Notes: a model not told the origin generated them from the sequence alone. A DNA stretch of 64,000 nt from Mesorhizobium qingshengii (GCF_027563465.1 NZ_JAPFQA010000002.1:434001-498000); one strand, 5' to 3'. Counted from the stretch's first letter, positions 8,762 through 17,878 are shown. Numbers and translations are program-made.

Positions 8762-10804
8762 TCACACCGCGATCCTTGGCCGTCCCGAGGCCACCGCCAC
8801 CACATGCGCCTCGATGAACATGCGCTGGGCTTCGACGGTCGACACGCGGAATTCGGTGGCGACATCGATCTCGGCGCTGTCGGTGCCGGCATCCCTGGCC
8901 CGCTGTGCGACGATGGCGCGTACATCGGCCTCGGCCGCCGCGATCGCCGTGGCTTCGTCCAGGAAATCGCGCACGGTTTCACCCGAGGCAAGACGGAACA
9001 GCCCTTCCTTGGGCTGGCTGACCCGCGCCTCGGCCGACACCCGCACCTGACCGACGACGGCACCGAGCGCATTGGCGACATCGGTATCTTCCGGCACCAC
9101 GCAGTCATTGCCGACCAACGGCGGCAGGCCGGCATAATGCAGCGGCGCCGAGGCGCCAAGGCCGATGACCGGGCGGTCGAGCGCGACGCTGAGGCGGGCG
9201 ATGCCGGGATGCGCGTCGACGGCGCGCTGCACCAGCGCATGCGCCACCGTAGCCGCGCCGTCGAGCCCGTCCTCGGCAAAGGCGGTTTCAAGGATGTATT
9301 CGGCCGACCAGCGCGTCAGCGTCACCAGCACGCGCTCCGAGATCGCTTCGGGCGAGGCGGCGATAGGTTGGCCACGGCCGTCCCGCTTGCGCGCGAACAG
9401 CTCGGCGCCGAGCCGAGCCGCGACCGGATCCCAGTTCGACTGCTTGCCCAGCACATGAGCGGCGTCCGACGGCGTGAAGCCAGCGACATGCACCAGCCCG
9501 CGCGACACCAGCCGGTTGAGCGTCGCGTTCTGCGCGTTCGAGGCCAAAAGCTTGTCGATGGCGACCGGCACTGCCCCGATCGCCTCGTAAAGCCTGGCCT
9601 CGGCGCCGGTCAACCCGGCGGCGAGCCGGTCCGGCACACCGGTCCTCACCGCCAGGCGACCGTCCATGCGGCCGGGATTGGGTGCGCGCAGCTGCCGCTC
9701 GAGTTCCGCTGTGACGGCGGCGCCATGCGCCATGCCGGCCAGCGCCAGCGGCACCAGGCGGCGCGGTCCCAGCAGGATTTTGGGGTTTAGCGCGCCGTCC
9801 TCCAGCGCCACTTCGGAATCGCCGCCGAGCCCGTAAGTGCGCATGGCGACAGCCTCGACCATGGTGCGGAAGCCGCCAACGGTGGCGCCTTCGGGATCGA
9901 GCCGCGGGCGGCCGTTGTCGAGCACGGCGACGTCGGTGGTGGTGCCGCCGATGTCGGAGACAATGGCATTGTCGAGCCCGGTCATGTGGCGGGCGCCGAC
10001 CAGGCTTGCGGCCGGGCCGGAGAGGATCGTCTCGATCGGCCGCTGGCGGGCGAAGGCGGCCGAAACCAGCGCGCCGTCGCCGCGCACCACCATCAGGGGC
10101 GCCACGATCTCGCGTGCTTCCAAAAAGCCTTCGGTCGCCGCCACCAGCCGGTCGATCATCGAGATCAGCCTGGCGTTGAGCAGCGTCGTCAGCGCCCGGC
10201 GCGGACCACCGAGCTTGGCGGACAGCTCGTGGCTGGCGGTGACCGGCAGGCCCGTCCTTTCGCGGATCAGGTCGCGGGCGGCGATCTCGTGCGCCGGGTT
10301 GCGGGTGGCGAAATAGGCGCAGACCGCAAAACCGGACACCGAGGCGCCGAGTTCCGGCAAGGCGGCCTCCAGTCCGGACAGATCGAGCCTGGCTGCATTG
10401 CCGTGCACATCGTGGCCGCCGGGGCAGAACACCACCGGGTCGGTGCCGAGTGCGGCCTTCAGCCCATCGCGGGCGAGGTCGGCCTCGGAAAAACCGATCA
10501 TCACCAGCGCGACGCGGCCACCCTGGCCCTCGACCAGCGCGTTGGTGGCCAGCGTCGTCGACATCGAGACCAGTTTGATGGCAGCCGGATCGGTGCCGGC
10601 CTTCCGCAGCACCGCGTCGACGGCGCCGGAAATGCCAACGGCGAGGTCATGCCGCGTGGTCAGCGCCTTGGCCTTGGCCAGCACCTTGCCCTTGTTCGGC
10701 CCCTGCTGCGGGCCTTCCGTCTCGGACCACAGCACGGCATCGGTGTAGGTGCCGCCGGTGTCGATCCCGAGGAACAGCGGCTTTGGCTTGGTCTTGGCGG
10801 TCAT
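8762..10804 (-). CDS. Hydantoinase/oxoprolinase family protein (HyuA-like)
   Basis: The 680-residue protein begins with the family's actin-fold phosphate loop, LFLGIDTGGTYTDAVLW, and contains DIGGTTTDVAVLDNG near the middle and IGLGASAPLHYAGLPPLV towards the C-terminus. HyuA/oxoprolinase-A proteins couple ATP hydrolysis to opening of 5-membered cyclic amides such as hydantoins or 5-oxoproline, normally with a HyuB partner. No hyuB gene is adjacent, so the substrate and partner are unknown. The ATG start has only a weak upstream purine tract. The long antisense open frames here are GC-skew shadows. Confidence 0.88.
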   Translation of the reverse strand: MTAKTKPKPLFLGIDTGGTYTDAVLWSETEGPQQGPNKGKVLAKAKALTTRHDLAVGISGAVDAVLRKAGTDPAAIKLVSMSTTLATNALVEGQGGRVALVMIGFSEADLARDGLKAALGTDPVVFCPGGHDVHGNAARLDLSGLEAALPELGASVSGFAVCAYFATRNPAHEIAARDLIRERTGLPVTASHELSAKLGGPRRALTTLLNARLISMIDRLVAATEGFLEAREIVAPLMVVRGDGALVSAAFARQRPIETILSGPAASLVGARHMTGLDNAIVSDIGGTTTDVAVLDNGRPRLDPEGATVGGFRTMVEAVAMRTYGLGGDSEVALEDGALNPKILLGPRRLVPLALAGMAHGAAVTAELERQLRAPNPGRMDGRLAVRTGVPDRLAAGLTGAEARLYEAIGAVPVAIDKLLASNAQNATLNRLVSRGLVHVAGFTPSDAAHVLGKQSNWDPVAARLGAELFARKRDGRGQPIAASPEAISERVLVTLTRWSAEYILETAFAEDGLDGAATVAHALVQRAVDAHPGIARLSVALDRPVIGLGASAPLHYAGLPPLVGNDCVVPEDTDVANALGAVVGQVRVSAEARVSQPKEGLFRLASGETVRDFLDEATAIAAAEADVRAIVAQRARDAGTDSAEIDVATEFRVSTVEAQRMFIEAHVVAVASGRPRIAV

Positions 10805-10914
10805 TCTTTTGGCGGATCCGGGCGGGCGAGGCTTTTTGCTCCCCGCCCTTAGCCGATAAGGGCCGGCCGATAAAGCGGCGAGCGCTGGGCCAACACGCGA
10901 TGACCGTGATGAGG

Positions 10915-10944
10915 ACCTGATCTCCTGTGTTGGGAAGATCAGGT
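10915..10944 (-). terminator. Hairpin downstream of the cupredoxin gene
   Basis: ACCTGATCT (10915-10923) and AGATCAGGT (10936-10944) form a perfect 9-bp stem with a 12-base loop, about 40 bases beyond the cupredoxin stop. It is a plausible terminator, though without a clear T-tract. Confidence 0.4.
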
Positions 10945-10985
10945 GTTCTCGGCATGGCGGAAGATCAGGCCTGGCGAGGATGCCG

Positions 10986-11288
10986 CTATTTCGCGGTGAC
11001 GGTGCCCTTCATCGAGCTGTGGATCGCACAATGGAATGGGTGCGCGCCGGCGGCTGATATCTTGACCTTGGCGCTCTTGCCGGTGGCGAGATGGCCGGTG
11101 TCGAAGGAGCCGTCGAGCGCGGTGGCGGTGTGCGTCATCGGGTCGGCATTGGTGAAGGTGATGGTGTCGCCGACGGCGACCGAGATTTTGGACGGGTTGA
11201 ATTTCATGCCCTTGATCTGGACCGCGTGGTTGGCGGCGTAGGCGGGCATGGCAAAGGCGAGCAGAGCAAGAACAAGCATGGTGCGCAT
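10986..11288 (-). CDS. Periplasmic cupredoxin (amicyanin/plastocyanin-like)
   Basis: The 100-residue precursor has a cleavable signal peptide (about residues 1-18, ending AYA-AN). The mature domain has type-1 copper ligands in the expected order: a histidine in DPMTHTATA, then Cys, His and Met in PFHCAIHSSMKG. Such proteins carry single electrons in the periplasm, for example to methylamine dehydrogenase or cytochrome oxidases. No dehydrogenase gene is adjacent, so the electron partners are unknown. It precedes the CDGSH gene region on the same strand, with a 58-bp gap between them. Confidence 0.9.
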   Translation of the reverse strand: MRTMLVLALLAFAMPAYAANHAVQIKGMKFNPSKISVAVGDTITFTNADPMTHTATALDGSFDTGHLATGKSAKVKISAAGAHPFHCAIHSSMKGTVTAK

Positions 11289-11346
11289 GATGAATTTCCT
11301 CCTGAGCGCGAACCCTCATCCTACACTAACGCTGGCGAACGGCCTT

Positions 11347-11973
11347 TCATGCCACGAAACCGATCTTTTTATGCGTGTTGTCGCAAAACGGCTTGTTGGC
11401 CGAATGGCCGCAGCGGCAGAGGAAGGTGCGTTGCGTGCGATGGATCGTGTGACCGGTGCCGGTGACGATCTCGACATTGCCCTCGAGCTTGAGCGGGCCG
11501 TTGGTGGTCGGCGTCACTTTCAGCGGGCCATTCCTCGCCTCCAGCGCCGGCGTGTCCTTGAGCGGCGGTTCGCCGGTGGCGGCAAAACCTGATCTGGTGT
11601 GGCTGCCGTCGCAGAACGGCTTGTTTTCCGACGCGCCGCAGCGGCAGAGCGTGGCGCGATAAAAGGTCTCGCCGTCGAGCACGATCTCGGCATGGACGGC
11701 CAGCGGGCCGTTTTCTCGCAGCCGCACGGTGTTGACCGCCGGCGGCTGTTCCTGCGGCCCGCCATCCTTTCTGATGTAGGTGATGGCGCCGGAAGGACAG
11801 CTTTCGGCGATCGCCACCACCTTTTCGACGCTGGCCGCGTCGGGGTGGATCCACTGCCCCGGCGCGTTGGGTACGAAGACATGCGGATCGCCAAGCACGC
11901 AATTGCGCGAATGGATGCAGCGTTTGCCGGAAAATCCGACGTCGATCTTGTCGCTTTCGACAATGCCCGCCAT
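11347..11973 (-). CDS. CDGSH iron-sulfur protein with divergent 4Fe-4S domain
   Basis: The 208-residue protein has three parts. An N-terminal divergent mono-cluster ferredoxin-type domain contains GKRCIHSRNC and ESCPSGAITYI. Two CDGSH domains follow, each with the 3Cys-1His 2Fe-2S ligand set: CRCGASENKPFCDGSH and CRCGHSANKPFCDNTH. The family is thought to act in redox or Fe-S sensing and transfer; its bacterial role is poorly defined. The start MAGIVESDK fits the family. It has no signal peptide, so it is probably cytoplasmic. Confidence 0.9.
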   Translation of the reverse strand: MAGIVESDKIDVGFSGKRCIHSRNCVLGDPHVFVPNAPGQWIHPDAASVEKVVAIAESCPSGAITYIRKDGGPQEQPPAVNTVRLRENGPLAVHAEIVLDGETFYRATLCRCGASENKPFCDGSHTRSGFAATGEPPLKDTPALEARNGPLKVTPTTNGPLKLEGNVEIVTGTGHTIHRTQRTFLCRCGHSANKPFCDNTHKKIGFVA

Positions 11974-12087
11974 GGCTAGGCTCCTGTTGCCTGAAGCACG
12001 TCGCGTCTGAACGGACAGACGCGGCGTGCTTTGGGTGTTTGCGCAAGCTATGGCTCCAGCGGGAAAACCGTCAAGCTGGCAAACCGG

Positions 12088-12459
12088 TCAGGGAACCAGA
12101 TTGATTTCCTCGGTCTCGCCGCCGCTGCAGGTGTAGCAGCAATCCTCGCATTTTTCCTTGTTGCCGGGGCCGACGCCCCAGTAGGTCTGCTCGTCGCCAT
12201 CGACCCAGGCGCCATAACAGATCGATTCGCCCTCGTTGCAGGAGATCGGCAACGACTTGGTCTCGCCGTCGTCGAGGTAGAAGTCCTGGCCGTTGCCCGG
12301 CCAGACATAGTCGCGGTCCTGACTGTAGAGTTCGATGCGCATGGCATTGGGATGACTGTTCTTGATGGCAAAGGTGACGTCGCCGGCATGCGCCGCCGGC
12401 GCGACCAGCACGAGAAGAGACAGCGCGGCCAGCGTGCGGCGCGCATAGGCATGGAACAT
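12088..12459 (-). CDS. Secreted Cys-rich hypothetical protein, copy A
   Basis: The 123-residue precursor has a clear signal peptide (about 1-25, ending AHA-GD). The mature part carries six cysteines, including the segments SCNEGESICYGAW, GVGPGNKEKCEDCC and YTC, and ends in an acidic tail. It is a tandem paralogue of the next protein (12612-12968), with matching cysteine spacing and a shared VWPGN motif. I do not recognise a named family. The cysteine pattern suggests disulfides in the periplasm or outside the cell. Function unknown. Confidence 0.8.
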   Translation of the reverse strand: MFHAYARRTLAALSLLVLVAPAAHAGDVTFAIKNSHPNAMRIELYSQDRDYVWPGNGQDFYLDDGETKSLPISCNEGESICYGAWVDGDEQTYWGVGPGNKEKCEDCCYTCSGGETEEINLVP

Positions 12460-12611
12460 GGCAACCCCCAGAAAGAAAGCGGCCCACCCGGCCGCGCGGC
12501 GAACATCGCATGTCGCTTTGAATCGCGGAAGTGGCCGGATGAATCGATCCCTGACTTAATCTGGGTCCGACGCCACCATTGCCTTCTCCCACAGGGGCAA
12601 CAAGCGTCCCG

Positions 12612-12968
12612 CTACTCGACCAGATCGATCGTCTCGGTGGTATGTTCCACGCAGATGAAGCAACAGGTGTCGCAGGGCTGGTCATTGTCCGGCCCGACGC
12701 CGGCGGAGATGCTGTCGTCGCCGTTGACCCAGGCGCCGTAGCAGATGTGCTCGCCCTGATTGCAGGACAGCGGCACCGATTTCTGCGAGCCCGGATCGAT
12801 CAGGAACACCTGGTCGTTGCCCGGCCAGACCGTTTCGCGGTCATGGCTGAACAGCTCCACCGCGACCGCTTCCTTGCGCAGGTTCTTGACGAAGAAGGCC
12901 ATGTCGGCCGCGCCGGCCGAAGTGGTGAAGACAAGTGCCGCGAGCGCGGCCATGCGAAAGAGCGTCAC
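12612..12968 (-). CDS. Secreted Cys-rich hypothetical protein, copy B
   Basis: The 118-residue precursor starts at GTG 12968, seven bases after GGAGG; an upstream in-frame ATG at 13004 lacks a ribosome site and would spoil the signal peptide. The signal sequence ends near SAGA-AD. The mature protein repeats the pattern of copy A: VWPGND, SCNQGEHICYGAWVNGD, GVGPDNDQPCDTCC and ICVE. It lies 152 bp upstream of copy A on the same strand, so the two probably arose by tandem duplication. No known family was recognised. Confidence 0.8.
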   Translation of the reverse strand: MTLFRMAALAALVFTTSAGAADMAFFVKNLRKEAVAVELFSHDRETVWPGNDQVFLIDPGSQKSVPLSCNQGEHICYGAWVNGDDSISAGVGPDNDQPCDTCCFICVEHTTETIDLVE

Positions 12969-13016
12969 GATCGGACCTCCCGAATCATCCCGGCAGAATC
13001 GCATGCCTGCCGCGAA

Positions 13017-14504
13017 CTAGGAAGACGTGGGGCTCGCCGCCGTAATTTCCCGTCCCAGCCGCACCGTTTCACGCATCAGAAGGTCGAGATCCTCTCGCCG
13101 GGTGCGATGGTTGTTGATCGCCACGCGCAGGCAGTGTTCGCCATGCACCGTGGTGTCCGACAGTGCGGCAATGCCCTGTTCCTGCAGCCGCAGCATGATC
13201 TCGGTGTTGAGCGCCTTCAGCGCCTCGCCGGCGAGGCCGGGCTGATAGCGGAAGCAGACGATGTTGATGGTTGGCGGCACGACCAGTTGCAGCAGCGGCT
13301 CGGCCTCGATCAACCCGGCGAGATAGCCCGCTTGCGCGATGTTCTGGTCGATCAGGCGGCCGAACTTGTCGACGCCATGCTCCTTCAGCGCCATCCACAC
13401 CTTGAGCGCGCGAAAACCGCGCGTCGTCTGCAAACCGTAGTCGTGCAGCCATTCGCCGGAGGCGAGGCCTCGCGGCGTCGATTCCAGATATTCCGGCGTC
13501 ACCGCGAAGGTCTTGCGGTGCGCGACGGCATCCCTGACCAGGGCGCAGCCGGCCTCGAACGGCGCATGCAGCCATTTGTGCGGGTCGAGGGCGACCGAAT
13601 CGGCCCATTCGATGCCGGCAACGCGATAGGCGTTCCGTGGCGCGATGGCGATCAGCGCGCCGATGCAGCCGTCGACATGGAACCAGAGGTCTTCCTCGTG
13701 CGCCAGCTTGGCAAGCGTCCGCAGGTCGTCGATCGCCCCGGTGTTCACCGTGCCGGCATTGCCGATGACACAGGCCGGCTTGAACCCGGCCGCGCGGTCC
13801 TCGGCAATCGCTGCCCGCAAGGCGGCGATATCGATGCGCAGGCTGGCGTCGGTCGGAATGCGGCGCAGCGCCCGGTTGCCGAGGCCGAGCGCTTCCATTG
13901 CCTTGCGATGGCAGGAATGGGTCTGGTCCGAGCCATAGAAGCGCAATGGCTTTTCGATGGCGGCAACGCCGTGCTCGCGCACGTCGATACCAGCCTTGGT
14001 GTTGCGCGCCACCGTCAGCCCGATGATGTTGGCCATCGAGCCGCCGCTGACCAGCGTGCCGCCGGCCGAAGCGGGAAGACCCAGCATCTGCTTGCACCAG
14101 TTGACAACCTGGCCGTCCATCAGCCCGGCGGCGTGGTTGCCACCGCCGAGATTGGAGCCCTGGACCGCCGCCAGGAAATCGCCAAGCGCGCCGGTGAAGT
14201 TGCTCGACCCCATATACCAGGCCCAGAAGCGCGGATGGATGTTGCCCATCGGATAGGACATCACGGTCCGGGAGACCTCGCCATAGACGGCGGCAAGGGA
14301 TGCCGGCGATCGCGGCAGGGGCGTCGCGAAGAACTCCCGCACATCCGCCGGCATCTCCCGCCAGACCGGGCGGTCGCGCACCTCGCTCAGATAAGCGACG
14401 GCATCATCGATGACCCGGTGCGACAGGACCTGGACATCGGCCCAGTCGGAGGGGTCAAGCGTTTCCTCGGCCATCATGCCAAAGGCTTCCTGCACGGCGT
14501 CCAT
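13017..14504 (-). CDS. Pyridoxal-phosphate-dependent group II decarboxylase
   Basis: The 495-residue protein belongs to the aromatic-L-amino-acid/glutamate decarboxylase fold. It has SGGSMANIIGL (cofactor region), HVDGCIGA (the PLP-ring histidine/aspartate region) and DPHKWLHAPFEAG with the Schiff-base lysine. The start MDAVQEAFG at 14504 is chosen because the frame further upstream runs antisense-like through cysK. The substrate (tyrosine, DOPA, tryptophan or another amino acid) cannot be told. The cysK stop lies 14 bases before it, so the two genes are very likely co-transcribed, hinting at a joint amine- or sulfur-amino-acid pathway. Confidence 0.9.
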   Translation of the reverse strand: MDAVQEAFGMMAEETLDPSDWADVQVLSHRVIDDAVAYLSEVRDRPVWREMPADVREFFATPLPRSPASLAAVYGEVSRTVMSYPMGNIHPRFWAWYMGSSNFTGALGDFLAAVQGSNLGGGNHAAGLMDGQVVNWCKQMLGLPASAGGTLVSGGSMANIIGLTVARNTKAGIDVREHGVAAIEKPLRFYGSDQTHSCHRKAMEALGLGNRALRRIPTDASLRIDIAALRAAIAEDRAAGFKPACVIGNAGTVNTGAIDDLRTLAKLAHEEDLWFHVDGCIGALIAIAPRNAYRVAGIEWADSVALDPHKWLHAPFEAGCALVRDAVAHRKTFAVTPEYLESTPRGLASGEWLHDYGLQTTRGFRALKVWMALKEHGVDKFGRLIDQNIAQAGYLAGLIEAEPLLQLVVPPTINIVCFRYQPGLAGEALKALNTEIMLRLQEQGIAALSDTTVHGEHCLRVAINNHRTRREDLDLLMRETVRLGREITAASPTSS

Positions 14505-14518
14505 GCCCCGGTCTCCCG

Positions 14519-15607
14519 TCAAGCCGCCGGGAACTGGCAGCCCGGCGTCGAGCGCGACAGCGCCATCTCGTCGGCGTCCATCTCGGCCTCGATGCCGTCG
14601 AACAGCGGCGTCGACATGTAGCGCTCGCCGGTGTCGGGCAGCATGCACAGGATCACCGCGCCGGCCGGCGCTTTCTCCGCGACCTGCCGCGCCACCGCGA
14701 AGGTGGCGCCGCCGGAGATGCCGGTGAAGATGCCTTCCTGGCGCACCAGCGCCTTGGCCCATTTGATGCCTTCGGGCCCGGCAATCGGCATCACCTCGTC
14801 ATAGAGGCTGGTGTCGATGGCTTCCTGCAGCACGTTGGGGATGAAATCAGGCGTCCAGCCCTGGACAGGATGCGGCTCGAAGGCCGGATGGCTGGCGGCC
14901 GGGGCGCCATCGGCATCGCGCTGCTGCGCCTTGCCGCTGCCGACAAGCTGCGCGTTGGCCGGCTCGGAGAGCACGATGCGGGTCTCCGGCCGCTCGCGGC
15001 GCAGCACGCGCGCCACGCCGACGACGGTGCCGCCGGTGCCATAGCCGGTGACGAAGCAATCGAGCCGCGAGCCGGCGAAATCATTGATGATCTCGCGCGC
15101 CGTTGTCGCCTCGTGGATGGCGGCATTGGCCGCCGTCTCGAACTGGCGGGCGAGGAACCAGCCATTGGCCTCAGCCAGTTCCACCGCCTTCTTGTACATG
15201 CCGAAGCCTTTTTCGGCGCGTGGCGTCAGCACCACCTTGGCGCCCAGCATGCGCATCAGCTTGCGGCGCTCGACGGAAAAACTGTCGGCCATGGTGACGA
15301 CCAGCGGATAGCCCTTCTGCGCGCAGACCATGGCCAGCCCGATGCCGGTGTTGCCGCTGGTCGCCTCGACCACGGTCTGGCCCGGCTTGAGCGCGCCGCT
15401 GCGCTCGCCCTCCTCGATGATGTTGAGCGCCAGCCGGTCCTTCACCGACGCGCCCGGGTTGAAGAACTCGGCCTTCACATAGATCGTCGCATGGGCCGGC
15501 CCGAGATTGTTGATGCGGATCGCCGGCGTGTCGCCGACGGTGTCGAGAATGCTGTCGAACAGGCGGCCGCGGCCGGCCGTGGTCCTGATTTTCCGTTGCT
15601 GCAACAT
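14519..15607 (-). CDS. cysK: Cysteine synthase A-type PLP enzyme (first of two)
   Basis: O-acetylserine sulfhydrylase makes cysteine from O-acetylserine and sulfide. The 362-residue protein carries the PLP lysine in FFNPGASVKDRLALN, the substrate loop EATSGNTGIGLA and the glycine-rich phosphate loop GYGTGGTVVGVARVL. It is about 35 residues longer than the copy at 42146-43126, with an extra central insertion and C-terminal tail. GAGGAG precedes the ATG. The unusual partner is a PLP decarboxylase in the same operon, so it may be a specialised beta-substitution enzyme rather than the main cysteine synthase; which copy is housekeeping is inference. Confidence 0.9.
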   Translation of the reverse strand: MLQQRKIRTTAGRGRLFDSILDTVGDTPAIRINNLGPAHATIYVKAEFFNPGASVKDRLALNIIEEGERSGALKPGQTVVEATSGNTGIGLAMVCAQKGYPLVVTMADSFSVERRKLMRMLGAKVVLTPRAEKGFGMYKKAVELAEANGWFLARQFETAANAAIHEATTAREIINDFAGSRLDCFVTGYGTGGTVVGVARVLRRERPETRIVLSEPANAQLVGSGKAQQRDADGAPAASHPAFEPHPVQGWTPDFIPNVLQEAIDTSLYDEVMPIAGPEGIKWAKALVRQEGIFTGISGGATFAVARQVAEKAPAGAVILCMLPDTGERYMSTPLFDGIEAEMDADEMALSRSTPGCQFPAA

Positions 15608-15802
15608 CTTTGATCTCCTCGATCGTCGTGTTTGTCATCACAGGCCGGTTACAAACCGGCGAGTTGGGCGGCGAGGTTTCGAGACCTTGCCGCGATAGGA
15701 CTGACATGCCGGCACTGCGGCAGTGGCGGCATCCGGCGCGGAAATTCGCGGCCGGATGCTCCTTGTCGCGTTCTGTGATACAGGAGAGGCCGACAGGCCA
15801 GC

Positions 15803-17878
15803 GTGGGAGCAGGCGTGGAAATTTACGTGGAATCCACCCGATCGAGACTGGACGGCGAAGCGGCCGGCCTGTCGGTGCGCATGCTCGGCCCGCTGACGAT
15901 CTCCCGCGACGGCGTTCCGGTGGTCTTGCCCGCGTCACGCAAACTGCGCGCGCTCCTTGCCTATCTGGCGCTGGCGCCGCATCCGGTCGGGCGCGGCCGT
16001 TTGTGCGACCTTCTATGGGACGTGCCCAACGACCCACGTGGCGAGTTGCGCTGGTGCCTCAGCAAACTGCGCGGCGCGCTGGACGAGCCGGGCCGGCGCC
16101 GGGTCTCCACGCAAGGCGACACGGTGGCGCTTGACCTGGGCGATTGTCTTGTCGACGCGCTCGAGGTCACCAGCGCCGCGGCGCAAGGGCTGGGCACGTT
16201 CGACGTGGAGCGCTTGCGTGTGCTGGCCGGACTGTTCACTGGGGATTTCCTCGACGGGCTGGAGCTCGAGCGCAACCCGCATTTCAACAGCTGGCTGATC
16301 GCGCAGCGCCACCGCTTCGGCTCGTGCCACGCGGCGGTGCTGGAGCAGCTTGCCGGCAGCCTGCCGGCGGGCTGCGACGAGGCGATAGGCCATCTGCAAA
16401 GGTGGGTGGAACTGGCGCCGTTCGACGAGCGCGCGCATGCGGCGCTGCTGGCAGGACTGGCCGGGCGCGGCGAGATCGGCGCGGCCGAGCAGCATCTGGC
16501 GGCGGCGGCGCGGCTGTTCCAGTCGGAGGACCTCGATTTCGGAGCAGTCAACGCGGCCTGGCGGGCGATCCGCGACAGGCCGCCGGCTGCCTCGCCTCCG
16601 ATGCCGCGGGCCCTGGTGCCCGCGGGACCACGTCTGGTGGCCACGCCCCTGGATGCTGGCCCGGTGGAGCCAAACCATGCTTCGCTGGCGGTGATGCCGT
16701 TTGTCGAGGAAATCAGCGACGGCACCGGTGGCGGGCTCGCCGACGGCCTCACCCACGACATCATCACCCGGCTTGCCAAGCTCAGGGATTTCTTTGTCAT
16801 CGCGCGCGGATCGGTGTTTGCGCTGGCCGAGAAGAACATCGCCCCCGAGGATGCCGGCCGCAGGCTGAATGTCGACTATGTCGCCACGGGCACGGTGCGC
16901 GGCCCGACCGGCGGCACGGTGCGTAGCCCGACCGGCCGGCTCATTGTCAGTGTCGAACTCATCGAGGTGCGCACGGCCAGGATCGTCTGGGCCGAGACGT
17001 TCGAGCGCCGGCCCGACGACATCTTCGCCGTGCTCGACGATATCTGCGACAGCATCGTCTCATCGATCTCGGCCGAGATCGAAACGGTCGAACGCAACCG
17101 CGCGATGCTGAAGGCGCCCAACTCGCTCAACGCCTGGGAAGCTTACCATCGCGGCCTCTGGCACATGTACCGCTTCACCCAGACCGAGAACGAGCAGGCG
17201 CGGCATTTCTTTGACATGGCCTTGCGGCTCGACCCGACCTTCGCCCGCGCCTATGCCGGCCTGTCCTTCACCCACTGGCAGAACGCCTTCCAGCGCTGGG
17301 GCGACCGCGACCGGGAAAGCGCGCTCGCCTTCGAGAGCGCCGGCCACAGCCTGCTGCTCGACGACCACAATCCGGCCGCGCACTGGGCGATGGGCCGGGC
17401 GCTTTGGCTGCGTGGCGAGCAGGACGGCTCGCTGCTCGAACTGGAACGGGCGGTCGACCTCAGCCCCAATTTCGCGCTTGGCCACTACGCGCTGTCCTTC
17501 GTGCACTCGCAGTCGGGCGACCCGCAAGCGGCGATCGGCTCATCCGACCATTCGCGCCATCTCAGCCCCTTCGACCCGCTGCTGTTCGGCATGCTGGGGG
17601 CGCGGGCCATGGCGCATGTCCGGCTCGGCCAGTTCGAGGAGGCGGCCGAATGGGCGCTGAAGGCGGCGGCGCGGCCAAACGCGCACGCCATCATCCTGGC
17701 GATCGCCGCGCATTGCCTGGCGCTGGCGGGCCGCCTCGACGAGGCGCGCGGCTATGCCGCCGCCATGCGCAAGACATTGCCGCACTACTCGAGCGACGAT
17801 TTCATCGGCACTTTCCGCTTCGGGCCCGATGCAGCGGCGCTCTTCCGGCAAGGCGCCAGGCGCATTGGGCTGGGCTGA
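15803..17878 (+). CDS. SARP-like transcriptional regulator with BTAD, TolB-like and TPR domains
   Basis: The 691-residue protein has, in order, an OmpR-type winged helix (about 22-110: VRMLGPLTISRDGVPV, KLRALLAYLALAPHPVGR), a bacterial transcriptional activation domain (about 112-260), a linker, a TolB-like amino-terminal domain (about 294-430: LAVMPFVEEISDG) and TPR-type helices to the end. This combination is common in rhizobial regulators related to SARP activators and TPR-containing cyclase-like proteins, but no cyclase domain is present. The start may be GTG 15803 or GTG 15815; the second has GGGAGCAGG just ahead of it. It is divergent from cysK, which it could regulate. Confidence 0.85.
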   Translation: MGAGVEIYVESTRSRLDGEAAGLSVRMLGPLTISRDGVPVVLPASRKLRALLAYLALAPHPVGRGRLCDLLWDVPNDPRGELRWCLSKLRGALDEPGRRRVSTQGDTVALDLGDCLVDALEVTSAAAQGLGTFDVERLRVLAGLFTGDFLDGLELERNPHFNSWLIAQRHRFGSCHAAVLEQLAGSLPAGCDEAIGHLQRWVELAPFDERAHAALLAGLAGRGEIGAAEQHLAAAARLFQSEDLDFGAVNAAWRAIRDRPPAASPPMPRALVPAGPRLVATPLDAGPVEPNHASLAVMPFVEEISDGTGGGLADGLTHDIITRLAKLRDFFVIARGSVFALAEKNIAPEDAGRRLNVDYVATGTVRGPTGGTVRSPTGRLIVSVELIEVRTARIVWAETFERRPDDIFAVLDDICDSIVSSISAEIETVERNRAMLKAPNSLNAWEAYHRGLWHMYRFTQTENEQARHFFDMALRLDPTFARAYAGLSFTHWQNAFQRWGDRDRESALAFESAGHSLLLDDHNPAAHWAMGRALWLRGEQDGSLLELERAVDLSPNFALGHYALSFVHSQSGDPQAAIGSSDHSRHLSPFDPLLFGMLGARAMAHVRLGQFEEAAEWALKAAARPNAHAIILAIAAHCLALAGRLDEARGYAAAMRKTLPHYSSDDFIGTFRFGPDAAALFRQGARRIGLG

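Noticed and set aside
12579..14621. A 680-codon plus-strand open frame opposite the Cys-rich protein and decarboxylase genes
   Set aside because: Long antisense frames are common in GC-rich DNA. It has no ribosome site or family motif, and the opposite strand holds several recognisable proteins.
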